Source of the DNA: Streptomyces microflavus
GTDB lineage: Bacteria > Actinomycetota > Actinomycetes > Streptomycetales > Streptomycetaceae
Reading direction: 5' to 3'
NCBI RefSeq assembly: GCF_014650075.1
Contig: NZ_BMUG01000005.1
Coordinates: forward strand, 186,001 to 250,000
DNA: 64,000 bases
Each line of letters begins with the position of its first letter. Position 1 is the stretch's first letter. Below are positions 41,761 through 50,540 of the stretch, one piece after another. The notes under the pieces are model-generated. The model worked only from the letters and a program-made list of their open reading frames with translations, ran no database searches and was not told the origin of the DNA. Both the position numbers and the translations under genes were made by a program.

Positions 41761-42666
41761 ATGACCAGCGACCTTCCCGACCCCGCGGAACTCGGCGCCG
41801 TCGTCGTCGGAGTGGACGCGTCCCAGCAGTCGCGCGCAGCCGCCCTGTGGGCCGCCGCCGAAGCCGAGCTCCGCGGGCAGCCGCTCGGCATCATCCATGC
41901 CGCCGACATCGAGGGGCGTTCCGTGCTCACGTCGGCCGAGACCCTCCAGGCACTGTGGGACACGGCACGTGACGTGCTGGACGAGACCGCCCGCGCCGTA
42001 CGGGAGAAGTTCCCGGACCTGATCGTGACGGAGGAGCTCAGCCGCGGCGACGCGGTGGCCGGACTGCGCGCGGCGGCCGGTGCCCGGGGCACGATCGTCG
42101 TGGGCAGCAGGGGGCTGGGCGGTTTCGCCGCACTGACGCTCGGCTCCGTCGGGCTGGGCGTGGCCGCACGTACCGAGGTGCCGGTGGTCGTCGTACGGGG
42201 AGAGACCGACCGGCCGGCGACCGGGGTGGTCACGGCGGCCGTGCACGGCACGTCCGACCTCGACTGGCTGCTGATCGCCGCCGCCGAGGCGCAGGTACGC
42301 AAGGCGTCGCTGCGGCTGCTGAACGTCACCAACGTGCTGGGCTACGTCGGCAGGTTCACCACCATGCTCGACAGCATGGGGGAGATCACCGAGGAGAAGG
42401 TGCACGAGACGGCCGCCGTGGCCGACCGGGTACGGAAGCTGTACCCGGACCTCACCGTCACCCACGACGTCGAGACCGGGACCAGCGTGCCGGGCATCCT
42501 CGTCGAGGCCACGACCCTCACCGACCTGCTGGTCATGGGCGCCAGGAACCGGGTGCTCGGGTCGGGGGCCGCACTGGGACGGGTGCCCCACGCGCTGCTG
42601 CACCACGGGCACTGCCCGGTCCAGATCGTGCCCCCGGGGTACGCGACTGCGGGCGACGGCGGCTGA
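41761..42666 (+). CDS. Universal stress protein (two UspA domains)
   Basis: A 301-residue tandem UspA protein. The first domain has VVGVDASQQS and a full ATP motif (GSRGLGGFAALTLGS). The second domain has GARNRVLGSGAALG, an incomplete motif. ATG 41,761 follows GAGGAGGAG, which fixes the start over longer in-frame possibilities. It sits opposite the other universal stress gene and converges on the nitroreductase gene. Confidence 0.92.
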   Translation: MTSDLPDPAELGAVVVGVDASQQSRAAALWAAAEAELRGQPLGIIHAADIEGRSVLTSAETLQALWDTARDVLDETARAVREKFPDLIVTEELSRGDAVAGLRAAAGARGTIVVGSRGLGGFAALTLGSVGLGVAARTEVPVVVVRGETDRPATGVVTAAVHGTSDLDWLLIAAAEAQVRKASLRLLNVTNVLGYVGRFTTMLDSMGEITEEKVHETAAVADRVRKLYPDLTVTHDVETGTSVPGILVEATTLTDLLVMGARNRVLGSGAALGRVPHALLHHGHCPVQIVPPGYATAGDGG

Positions 42667-42689
42667 ACACGCTGTCACTCGGTCGGTGG

Positions 42690-43679
42690 TCACTCCACGG
42701 TCAGGATCTCGTCGGCCGGCCGGCGCGGGGTGGCCGTACCCCGTGGCCCGTAGCCGAACCGGAACAGCATGTGGACGAAGCCGGTCAGGGAACCGGGCTC
42801 GCGGGTCAGCGAGCGGAGTTCGGGCCATTCGAGGGGCTGCGACATCAGCGATGCCGACACTCCGTCGAGCGTGGCCTGCAGAAGCACGCGCTCCATGGCC
42901 TGGCCCGCCCGCAGCCAGTCGGCCGGGGAGTCGTCCACCGTGCCGAGGAGCGCGATCTGCGGCCGCGCCTCGAAGACCGCGGCGGCCCGCCCCGGCAGGT
43001 CGTGCAGTGCGTCGAAGTCCCGAGCGGGAGCGGTCACCCCGTACTGCCTGGGGCCGAAGGCGTACGACGGGATGCCCTCGGTGGCAGGCCCCTCGTCGGC
43101 CTTCCCCGTGCGGGTCCAAGAGGCGATCTCCTCGCGCAGCGCGGTGTCGGCGGACTCGAAGAGCTCCGCGTCGCGCACCAGGTCCAGGACGGTGTCCGAG
43201 TGCCAGGACCCGGGCACGATCAGCCGGCACCCCTCCAGGAGGGCGGCGCCGCGGAGCCCGTCGAGTATCTCCGCCGGGATCCGTTCGTCGGAGAAGGGGA
43301 AGCGGCTGGTGTGGCGCTTGCGCAGGGCGGGGTACAGGTCCGCCGGGCCCGGCTCCGCCGGGTCGGGCTCCTGGAGTACGACATCGGCCAGATGCCAGGG
43401 GTCGCGGGGATCGGGCAGCAGCTCGGTGGCGGCGTCCCACCCGTGGTGGGCGGCGGACACCCGCAGATTGAACAGTGCGGCACCGCACCCCAGGTGCAGT
43501 CCGCGGCCGTCCGGGTCACCGGTCGGCAGCGAGCGCGACGGGTCGCCGTACAGGGCGAGCGAGCGGGTACCCGCGCGGTGGACGAACCTCCAGGGCTGGG
43601 CGTTGTGCATGGACGGTGCGGTGACGGCGTCCTCGACCAGCGAGGTCACGGTCTCCACGGGACGGTCGGTGATGGGCAT
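42690..43679 (-). CDS. Acg-type nitroreductase-family protein
   Basis: A 329-residue protein of the Acg/Rv3131 branch of nitroreductases: an N-terminal flavin fold with AVTAPSMHNAQPWRF (about residues 17-31) and two half-domains in one chain. Mycobacterial homologues belong to the DosR dormancy regulon and may store rather than use FMN. I chose ATG 43,679 because GGGAGGAAGCC precedes it. A DevR-like dyad lies 57 bases upstream, and the histidine kinase gene diverges from it, which fits control by the local two-component system. Confidence 0.87.
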   Translation of the reverse strand: MPITDRPVETVTSLVEDAVTAPSMHNAQPWRFVHRAGTRSLALYGDPSRSLPTGDPDGRGLHLGCGAALFNLRVSAAHHGWDAATELLPDPRDPWHLADVVLQEPDPAEPGPADLYPALRKRHTSRFPFSDERIPAEILDGLRGAALLEGCRLIVPGSWHSDTVLDLVRDAELFESADTALREEIASWTRTGKADEGPATEGIPSYAFGPRQYGVTAPARDFDALHDLPGRAAAVFEARPQIALLGTVDDSPADWLRAGQAMERVLLQATLDGVSASLMSQPLEWPELRSLTREPGSLTGFVHMLFRFGYGPRGTATPRRPADEILTVE

Positions 43680-43735
43680 GGCTTCCTCCCGGTGCTCCCT
43701 CTCACCTCCACCTTCCGCCGGGAACGCCCGGCGCA

Positions 43736-43756
43736 GCAGGGGCCGAACGGCCCTGC
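43736..43756. promoter_or_regulatory. DevR/OsdR-like dyad between nitroreductase and histidine kinase genes
   Basis: GCAGGG and CCCTGC arms flank GCCGAACGG, giving a near-perfect dyad 57 bases before the nitroreductase start and 149 before the kinase start. The GGGGCCGAACGGCCC core is the best of the three such sites in this island. Confidence 0.55.
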
Positions 43757-43904
43757 ACCCGGACCGACCGGGGCCCACTGCCACGGTCCCAGCAGGGCAC
43801 AGCCATGATCACGCGCGGCTCGACATGAGCGGGCGCGGTGCGGCGGCTACGTTGGGAGGTGCGGACACGAGCGGTCCGCCCCCTCGAAGCCGCCGGAGGC
43901 ATGC

Positions 43905-45680
43905 ATGGGCGGGGATGGCCGTGGGACCCAGCGGGCCAGGCTTCCGCGCTTGAGGCTCGACGAGCTGCTCGACGAGCTCCAGGGCCGTATCGACGAGGCA
44001 CGGGGGACCCGCGACCGGCTCAACGGCCTGCTGGAAGCCGTCATGTCGGTGGGCCGTGAACTCGCTCTTCCGCAGGTGCTCAGGGGGATCGTCGAAGCGG
44101 CGGTCGTGCTCGTGGACGCCGAGTACGGAGCCCTGGGCGTGATCGGCGACGACCAGAAGCTCGCCGAGTTCCTCCCCATCGGCATCAGCGACGAGGTACG
44201 GGAACGGATCGGCGGCCTCCCCGCCGGACACGGGCTCCTCGGCGAGCTGATCCGGCACCCGGAGCCCCTGCGGCTGGGCGAGCTCTCGGCCCACCCGACC
44301 TCGTACGGCTTCCCGCCCCACCATCCGCCGATGCACTCGTTCCTCGGCGTGCCCATCAGGGTCCGCGAGGAGGTGTTCGGCAACCTCTACCTCACCGAGA
44401 AGCGCGGCGGGGCGGACTTCGACGCGGAGGACGAGGCCGTCGTCTCCACCCTGGCGGTCGCGGCGGGCATCGCCATCGAGAACGCCCGCCTCTACGAGGA
44501 GGGGCGGCTGCGGGAGCGGTGGCTCGCCGCGAGCTCCGACCTCACCAGCGCGCTGCTCTCCGGCTCGGCCGAGCCGGAGGTCCTCGAAGGGATGCTGGGC
44601 CGGGCCGTCGACATCGCCGGTGCCGACCTGGGCGTCTTCCACCTCGTGGAGCCGGACGGCGAACTGAGCGGTTCGCTCGCCCACGGGGAGGGGGCCGGGG
44701 CCCACCGCGGCCTGGCGCTGCCGACCACCCGGGGCACCCTCGCCGGTGCCGTGCTCACCGCCGACGAACTCATCACCGTTCCCGACGTCGGGAACGATCC
44801 CCGGATCACCGTGCGGCCGGAGCGCTGGGACGGGTTCGGTCCCGCGGTTGCCGTCGTCGTGGGGACCAAGGAGAAGCTGAGCGGGGTCCTGATCCTCGCC
44901 CGGCTCCGGGGCAAACCGCCGTTCGTCGGCCCGCAGATCGCCTCGCTGCCGGGCTTCGCCGGACAGGCCGCGCTGGCGCTCGAACTGGCCGAGCGCCGAC
45001 GGGCCGCCGAGCGGGTGAGCCTGCTGGAGGACCGTGACCGGATCGCCCGTGACCTGCACGACCTAGCGATCCAGCGGCTCTTCGCCACCGGGATGACCCT
45101 GCAGAGCGCCCGCCTCTTCGTCGAGCACCCGGAAGCGGCCGAGCGGCTGGGCCGGGCGATCGACGACCTCGACACCACCATCAAGATCATCCGCTCCACC
45201 ATCTTCGGCCTCCGGGAGCACGGACCGGCCGCCGACGCCTCGGGTCTCAGGACCAGGGTCGTCGAGGCGGTGGACACCGCCGCGCCCGCACTCGGTTTCC
45301 CGCCCGCGCTGAGGATGGAGGGGCTGATCGACACGGACGTTCCCCAGGACATGGCCGACCACGTGATCGCGGTGATCGTGGAGGCCCTGAGCAACATCGC
45401 CCGGCACGCGGGGGCCGAGGAGGCGGAGGTGTCGGTCGTCGCGGTCGACGGTGTGCTGACGGTGACCGCGACCGACGACGGCACCGGCCTCCGGGAGGGC
45501 GCCCGGGGCAGCGGCCTGCGGAACCTGACCGAACGGGCCGAGCAGTTGGGCGGCACCCTCTCCGTCGTCGGGGGCCCGGCCCCGCGGGGCGGCACCGTGC
45601 TGGAGTGGCGGGTTCCGTTGCCGGCGGGACGCGGGCGCGGGGGCGGGGGCAGGGGCGGGGCGCACCGTCCGCCCGGCTGA
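43905..45680 (+). CDS. GAF-GAF sensor histidine kinase (DevS/DosS/OsdK-like)
   Basis: A 591-residue soluble kinase with two GAF domains (about 55-205 and 225-375), a HisKA_3 dimerisation helix with the phosphorylated His in RDLHDLAIQ, and a HATPase domain (about 460-580). DevS-type kinases bind haem in the first GAF and sense oxygen or redox state. A His in the first GAF (HHPPMHSF) could be a haem ligand, but this is not certain. The start ATG 43,905 follows GGAGG. It is convergent with the response regulator, with only five bases between stops. The C-terminus ends in a Gly/Arg-rich tail. Confidence 0.9.
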   Translation: MGGDGRGTQRARLPRLRLDELLDELQGRIDEARGTRDRLNGLLEAVMSVGRELALPQVLRGIVEAAVVLVDAEYGALGVIGDDQKLAEFLPIGISDEVRERIGGLPAGHGLLGELIRHPEPLRLGELSAHPTSYGFPPHHPPMHSFLGVPIRVREEVFGNLYLTEKRGGADFDAEDEAVVSTLAVAAGIAIENARLYEEGRLRERWLAASSDLTSALLSGSAEPEVLEGMLGRAVDIAGADLGVFHLVEPDGELSGSLAHGEGAGAHRGLALPTTRGTLAGAVLTADELITVPDVGNDPRITVRPERWDGFGPAVAVVVGTKEKLSGVLILARLRGKPPFVGPQIASLPGFAGQAALALELAERRRAAERVSLLEDRDRIARDLHDLAIQRLFATGMTLQSARLFVEHPEAAERLGRAIDDLDTTIKIIRSTIFGLREHGPAADASGLRTRVVEAVDTAAPALGFPPALRMEGLIDTDVPQDMADHVIAVIVEALSNIARHAGAEEAEVSVVAVDGVLTVTATDDGTGLREGARGSGLRNLTERAEQLGGTLSVVGGPAPRGGTVLEWRVPLPAGRGRGGGGRGGAHRPPG

Positions 45681-45685
45681 CCGCC

Positions 45686-46414
45686 TCACCTCTCCTGCTG
45701 CTCCTGCCGCTCCTGCCGCTCCTGCTGTTCCTGGTGCTTGTGCTCCCGTACCTCCGTCGCGATGACGGCCGCCTGGACCCGGCGCTCCACCCCGAGCTTC
45801 CTGAGCAGCCGGGAGATGTGATTCTTGACGGTCTTCTCGGAGAGATAGAGCCGCTCGGCGATCTGCCGGTTGGTCAGCCCCTCGCCGATGAGGTCGAGCA
45901 CCGACCGCTCCCGCTCGGAGAGGACCGACAGCCGCTCGTCCGCCCCGGGACCGGCGGTCCCGGGGGTGCGCAGGGTGCGCATGAGCCGGGCCGTGGTCTC
46001 CGGGTCGAGCATCGACCGGCCCGCCGCCACGGTCCGTACGGCCGACACCAGGTCCGAGCCGTTGATCTGCTTGAGCACATATCCGGCCGCCCCGGCCATG
46101 ATCGCGTCGAGCAGGGCGTCCTCGTCGTCGAAGGACGTCAGCATCAGACAGGCCAGCTCCGGCATCCGGGAACGCAGCTCACGGCAGACCGTGATGCCGT
46201 CCCCGTCGGGCAACCGGACGTCGAGCACCGCGACATCGGGCCGGAGCGCGGGCCCCCGGGCCAGCGCCTGGGCGGCAGTGGCGGCCTCCCCGACGACCTC
46301 CAGACCGGGCTCCGCCCCCAGCAGGTCGTGCAGCCCCCGGCGTACCACTTCGTGGTCGTCCAGCAGGAAGACCCTGACCGGGGCCCCGGCTTCGGCGGTC
46401 GGTGTGCCGGTCAT
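45686..46414 (-). CDS. LuxR/NarL-type response regulator (DevR/OsdR-like)
   Basis: A 242-residue regulator with a receiver domain (phospho-Asp in VAVLDVRLPDGDG, about residue 61) and a LuxR helix-turn-helix (about 150-215; LTNRQIAERLYLSEKTVKNHISRLLRKLG). The recognition segment matches DevR/DosR. I chose ATG 46,414 because the receiver fold begins at RVFLLDDHEVV. The C-terminus is an unusual Gln/Glu/Arg tail (QEQQERQERQEQQER) from short DNA repeats. It is the likely partner of the convergent kinase and the likely controller of the neighbouring stress genes. Confidence 0.92.
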   Translation of the reverse strand: MTGTPTAEAGAPVRVFLLDDHEVVRRGLHDLLGAEPGLEVVGEAATAAQALARGPALRPDVAVLDVRLPDGDGITVCRELRSRMPELACLMLTSFDDEDALLDAIMAGAAGYVLKQINGSDLVSAVRTVAAGRSMLDPETTARLMRTLRTPGTAGPGADERLSVLSERERSVLDLIGEGLTNRQIAERLYLSEKTVKNHISRLLRKLGVERRVQAAVIATEVREHKHQEQQERQERQEQQER

Positions 46415-46495
46415 GTGCGGCCCCTGGTGGTCGGTCGACTGCCAGGGCCTCCGTGCGCACCTGACCCCGGCCCCCCGTCCTACCCGCATTGTCCC

Positions 46496-46519
46496 AGGGG
46501 CGGCGCCGAAGGGCCCCCT
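46496..46519. promoter_or_regulatory. DevR-like GC-rich dyad upstream of the response regulator
   Basis: AGGGGCGGCGCCGAAGGG runs into CCCCCT, a dyad similar to those at 41,640 and 43,736. It lies about 82 bases before the regulator start and 128 before the radical SAM gene, so it may serve autoregulation. Confidence 0.4.
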
Positions 46520-46646
46520 GGATCCGTTCACCGCTGGTCAGTGAGGGTGGCGATAGGCGTTGGCGTAGGCTTGCCCATCTGACTGGACAGACCTGCGCAC
46601 CCGTTCCCGCGCAGGTGCGGTGGGGTGACTACGGAGGTTCGCGTAC

Positions 46647-47984
46647 ATGCCGAGCAGCAGTCGTACGGCACTGGTCGAGGACCTGATGGGGCGGTTCCCC
46701 GAGGTTCCCAGGGAAGCCGTCATCAAGGAAGACCTGCTGCGCGGCGGCATGGCCTTCGACGAGTCGGCGCTCAGCGGGTCCATCGGCGGCGCCACCGGTG
46801 ACGTGAAGCCGAAGTCGTACTTCATCTTCTCCTTCGACCACCGCACGCTCCCGGAGCTCGGCGCCGCCGCGCTCAACCGGCCGCCCGAGGAGATCGTTCT
46901 CACCGGCGGCCCCTACGGGCTGCGCCGCACCGTCGTATCGGTGCGGGTCAACCCCGACTCCCCGTACGTCGTGCGGGGCGGCGAGGACGGCGCGCTCGGC
47001 CTCTACCTGGACGGGGCGCGGATCGCGGACGTCGGGCTGCCGCCGATGCCGGAGTACTACCGGCACAAGCTGTCCAACGGCAAGTCCGTGATGGAGGTGG
47101 CCCCGACCATCCAGTGGGGCTACCTCATCTATCTGACGGTCTTCCGGGTGTGCCAGTACTTCGGCGCCAAGGAGGAGTGCCAGTTCTGCGACATCAACCA
47201 CAACTGGCGCCAGCACAAGGCGGCCGGCCGCCCGTACACCGGCGTCAAGCCGGTCGAGGAGGTGCTGGAGGCCCTGGAGATCATCGACCGGTACGACACG
47301 GCCGGTGTCTCCCGCGCCTACACCCTCACCGGCGGCTCCATCACCTCCCAGGTCGCCGGGCGCGACGAGGCCGACTTCTACGGGCACTACGCCAAGGCCA
47401 TCGAGGAGCGCTTCCCCGGCCGCTGGACCGGCAAGGTGGTCGCCCAGGCGCTGCCCCGCGAGGACGTGCAGCGCTTCCACGACTACGGCATCCGGATCTA
47501 CCACCCCAACTTCGAGGTGTGGGACCGCCGGCTGTTCCAGCTGCACTGCCCCGGCAAGGAGCGTTACGTCGGCCGGGACGAGTGGCACCGCCGGATCCTG
47601 GAGTCCGCCGAGGTGTTCGGGCCGCGCAACGTCATCCCCAACTTCGTCGCGGGCATCGAGATGGCCGAGCCCTTCGGCTTCACGAAGGTGAGCGAGGCCA
47701 TCGACTCGACCACCGAGGGGCTGCGGTTCTTCATGTCCAACGGGGTCGTGCCGCGCTTCACCACCTGGTGCCCCGAGCCCACCACCCCGCTGGGCAAGGC
47801 CAATCCGCTGGGCGCGCCCCTGGAGTACCACATCCGCCTCCTGCAGGCGTACCGGGCGACGCTGGAGGAGTTCGGGCTCAACTCCCCGCCCGGCTACGGC
47901 CCCGCGGGACCCGGCCGCGCCGTGTTCTCGGTCAGCTCCTTCATGGACAGCCTCGAAGGCATGGAAGAGGAACCCGCCGTCTGA
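46647..47984 (+). CDS. Radical SAM protein with CX8CX2C cluster motif
   Basis: A 445-residue protein. The only tri-Cys motif is CQYFGAKEECQFCD (about residues 168-181), which gives CX8CX2C instead of the canonical CX3CX2C. A Gly-rich stretch follows (TLTGGSITSQ), as in the SAM-binding strand of radical SAM barrels, and the core ends before about residue 400. No SPASM-like extra cysteine cluster is visible. It starts at ATG 46,647 and has its own terminator. It is not next to a clear substrate gene, although it follows the redox stress island. Reaction unknown; the fold assignment rests on the cluster motif and overall layout. Confidence 0.75.
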   Translation: MPSSSRTALVEDLMGRFPEVPREAVIKEDLLRGGMAFDESALSGSIGGATGDVKPKSYFIFSFDHRTLPELGAAALNRPPEEIVLTGGPYGLRRTVVSVRVNPDSPYVVRGGEDGALGLYLDGARIADVGLPPMPEYYRHKLSNGKSVMEVAPTIQWGYLIYLTVFRVCQYFGAKEECQFCDINHNWRQHKAAGRPYTGVKPVEEVLEALEIIDRYDTAGVSRAYTLTGGSITSQVAGRDEADFYGHYAKAIEERFPGRWTGKVVAQALPREDVQRFHDYGIRIYHPNFEVWDRRLFQLHCPGKERYVGRDEWHRRILESAEVFGPRNVIPNFVAGIEMAEPFGFTKVSEAIDSTTEGLRFFMSNGVVPRFTTWCPEPTTPLGKANPLGAPLEYHIRLLQAYRATLEEFGLNSPPGYGPAGPGRAVFSVSSFMDSLEGMEEEPAV

Positions 47985-47985
47985 A

Positions 47986-48018
47986 GATCCCGGGGAACGG
48001 GCACCGTTCCCCGGGATC
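47986..48018 (+). terminator. Terminator after the radical SAM gene
   Basis: A perfect 15-bp stem, GATCCCGGGGAACGG (47,986-48,000) with CCGTTCCCCGGGATC (48,004-48,018), has a GCA loop and starts two bases after the stop codon. Confidence 0.85.
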
Positions 48019-48245
48019 GGGCGCGATTCGGGCGCTCCACCCCGGCCGAGCGGGCACCGGGAGCGCCCGGAAAGCCCGCCGGTACGGGCGTGACCAGCGA
48101 CGGTCTCCCGCAGAAACGGGCATGAACGGGCAGAGGGAATTCGGCGAAGAGCCTGGTCGAGCGGTCGGCCCTGCTTGTACAAACGACACATGGGCCCGAA
48201 CGGACCGGGGCCACCGCCTGAACAGTGCCACCGCAAGAGCCAGGG

Positions 48246-49016
48246 ATGTGTGTCGTGGACACCGACGAACGCCGCAGAGGAATTCTCGACACCGCCCGAC
48301 GGGACGGATCGGTCGAGGTGAACGCCCTCGCGGCGTTGTTCGAGGTGGCGAAGGAGACCGTCCGCCGCGATCTGCACGTACTGGAGGAGCACGGCCTCGT
48401 CCGCCGGACCCACGGCGGCGCCTACCCGGTGGAGTCGGCGGGCTTCGAGACCACGCTCGCGGTCCGCACCACCCGTAACGTTCCGCAGAAGTCACGGATC
48501 GCGGCCGCCGCCGCCGATCTGCTCGGGGACGCCGAGACCGTCTTCGTCGACGAGGGCTTCACCCCCCAGCTCGTCGCCGAGGCGTTCCCCCGGGACCGGC
48601 CGCTGACCGTCGTCACGGCCTCCCTGGCCGTCGCCACCGTCCTCGCGGACGCCGAGAAGATCTCGGTGCTGCTGCTCGGCGGCCGGGTGCGCGGCTCCAC
48701 GATGGCCACCGTCGACCACTGGGCCTCCAAGATGCTCGCTGGCTTCGTCATCGACCTGGCGTACGTCGGTGCCAACGGGATCTCCCGCGAGTACGGCCTC
48801 ACCACCCCCGACCCGGCCGTCAGCGAGGTCAAGGCCCAGGCCATGCGCAGCTCCCGGCGCCGGGTCTTCGCCGGGATCCACTCCAAGTTCGGCGCCGTGA
48901 GCTTCTGCCGGTTCGCCGGTGTCGGCGACTTCGAGACCATCGTCACCGACGCGGGCCTCTCCTCGGCCGAAGCCCAGCGCTACTCCCTCATGGGCCCCCA
49001 GGTCATCCGCGTCTGA
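48246..49016 (+). CDS. DeoR-family transcriptional repressor
   Basis: A 256-residue regulator. The N-terminal DeoR helix-turn-helix (VNALAALFEVAKETVRRDLHVLEEHGLVRRTHGG, about residues 18-52) is joined to a sugar-phosphate-sensing DeoRC domain (about 75-235) with FVDEGFT and GANGI-like motifs. It precedes a polyol/sugar importer and dehydrogenase on the same strand and is the likely repressor of that operon. The start is uncertain: ATG 48,246, or GTG 48,255 with better spacing from AGGG. Confidence 0.9.
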   Translation: MCVVDTDERRRGILDTARRDGSVEVNALAALFEVAKETVRRDLHVLEEHGLVRRTHGGAYPVESAGFETTLAVRTTRNVPQKSRIAAAAADLLGDAETVFVDEGFTPQLVAEAFPRDRPLTVVTASLAVATVLADAEKISVLLLGGRVRGSTMATVDHWASKMLAGFVIDLAYVGANGISREYGLTTPDPAVSEVKAQAMRSSRRRVFAGIHSKFGAVSFCRFAGVGDFETIVTDAGLSSAEAQRYSLMGPQVIRV

Positions 49017-49061
49017 CCCGGCCGCCCCCGGTCCCGTACCGGCCGCACCACCCCTGAGACC

Positions 49062-49091
49062 ACCGCGCCCCGCCCCCCGTCGGGGCGCGGT
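49062..49091 (+). terminator. Hairpin after the DeoR gene
   Basis: An 11-bp stem, ACCGCGCCCCG (49,062-49,072) with CGGGGCGCGGT (49,081-49,091), has an eight-base loop, between the regulator and the importer operon. Confidence 0.65.
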
Positions 49092-49169
49092 TCGCCCTGC
49101 CCGCGCGCCGCCCCCGGCGCGACCCGCACGACCCGATCACCGAGCCGCTACGACTGATCAGGAGTCCCC

Positions 49170-50540
49170 ATGCGCCACCACCCCCGCCGACGACACGGAC
49201 CACACCGCCTGCCGCGCACCGGCGCCGCGGCCGCGGCACTCGCCCTCCTCGCCGCCGGCTGCGCCGGAGCGGGCGGGACCTCCTTCGGGGGAGGCGACGC
49301 CCTCAACGTCCTGATGGTGAACAACCCGCAGATGGTCGAACTCCAGAAGCTGACGAAGGAGCACTTCACCAAGGAGACCGGCATCACCGTCCACTTCACG
49401 GTGCTGCCCGAGAACGACGTCCGGGACAAGATCAGCCAGGACTACTCCAACCAGGCCGGCCAGTACGACATCGCCACCATCTCCAACTTCGAGCTCCCCT
49501 TCTTCGCCGAGAACGGCTGGCTGCGCCCGCTGGACGAGTACGTCGACGCCGATCCGGACTTCGACCAGCAGGACATCCTCCCGCCGCTGCGCGAGTCGCT
49601 GACCCACAAGGACGGCAAGCTCTACGCCCAGCCCTTCTACGGCGAGTCCTCCTTCCTGATGTACCGCAAGGACGTCTTCGAGAAGGAAGGGCTCACCATG
49701 CCCGCCGAGCCGACCTGGAAGGAGGTCGCCGAACTCGCCGCGAAGACCGACGGGTCGCAGCGCGGGATGAAGGGCATCTGCCTGCGCGGGCTGCCCGGCT
49801 GGGGCGAGGTCATCGCCCCGCTCACCACCGTCGTCAACACCATGGGCGGCACCTGGTTCACCGAGGACTGGCAACCGCAGCTGACCTCACCGGAGTTCAA
49901 GAAGGCCACCAAGTTCTACGTCGACCTGGTGCGCGAACACGGAGAGCTCGGCGCCCCGCAGTCCGGGTACGCCGAATGCCTCAACAACATGACCCAGGGC
50001 AAGACCGCCATGTGGTACGACGCCACCGCGGGCGCCGGATCACTGGAGGCCAAGGGCTCCCCGGTGAAGGGCAGGATCGGGTACGTACCGGCGCCCGTCG
50101 AGCAGACCGAGAGCTCCGGCTGGCTCTACACCTGGGCCTGGGGCATGCAGAACGCCTCCAAGAAGGCCGACGACGCCTGGAAGTTCATCTCCTGGGCCTC
50201 CGGCAAGGAGTACGAGGAGCTCGTCGGCGCCACCAGCGGCTGGTCCAACGTCCCCGCCGGGAAACGCGCTTCGACCTACGCCCACCCCGACTACCGCAAG
50301 GAGGCAGGGGCGTTCGCCGACGTCACCCAGCAGGCCATCTCCGCGGCCGACCCCAACAACCCCGGCACCCAGCCGCGCCCCACGGCGGGCATCCAGTTCG
50401 TCGGCGTACCGGAGTTCACCGACCTGGGCACCAAGGTCGCACAGGAGATCAGCGCCGCCATCGCGGGCCGCCAGTCGGTGGACGCCGCACTCGCCGCCTC
50501 CCAGAAGCTGGCCGAGAAGGTCGCGGAGGAGTACCGATGA
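49170..50540 (+). CDS. Polyol/sugar ABC importer substrate-binding lipoprotein
   Basis: A 456-residue family 1 extracellular solute-binding protein. The Sec signal ends in the lipobox LAAGC at about residue 31. Aromatic residues typical of sugar sites are present (YGESSFLMYRKD; WLYTWAWGMQNAS). The best match by layout is sorbitol/mannitol-type binding proteins, and the operon's last gene is a sorbitol-type dehydrogenase. It starts at ATG 49,170, and its stop overlaps the first permease start (ATGA). Confidence 0.88.
   Translation: MRHHPRRRHGPHRLPRTGAAAAALALLAAGCAGAGGTSFGGGDALNVLMVNNPQMVELQKLTKEHFTKETGITVHFTVLPENDVRDKISQDYSNQAGQYDIATISNFELPFFAENGWLRPLDEYVDADPDFDQQDILPPLRESLTHKDGKLYAQPFYGESSFLMYRKDVFEKEGLTMPAEPTWKEVAELAAKTDGSQRGMKGICLRGLPGWGEVIAPLTTVVNTMGGTWFTEDWQPQLTSPEFKKATKFYVDLVREHGELGAPQSGYAECLNNMTQGKTAMWYDATAGAGSLEAKGSPVKGRIGYVPAPVEQTESSGWLYTWAWGMQNASKKADDAWKFISWASGKEYEELVGATSGWSNVPAGKRASTYAHPDYRKEAGAFADVTQQAISAADPNNPGTQPRPTAGIQFVGVPEFTDLGTKVAQEISAAIAGRQSVDAALAASQKLAEKVAEEYR

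Noticed and set aside
39810..42690. Search for an MbtH gene after cchJ
   Set aside because: No short frame with the NxExQxSxWP-type MbtH signature was found on either strand.
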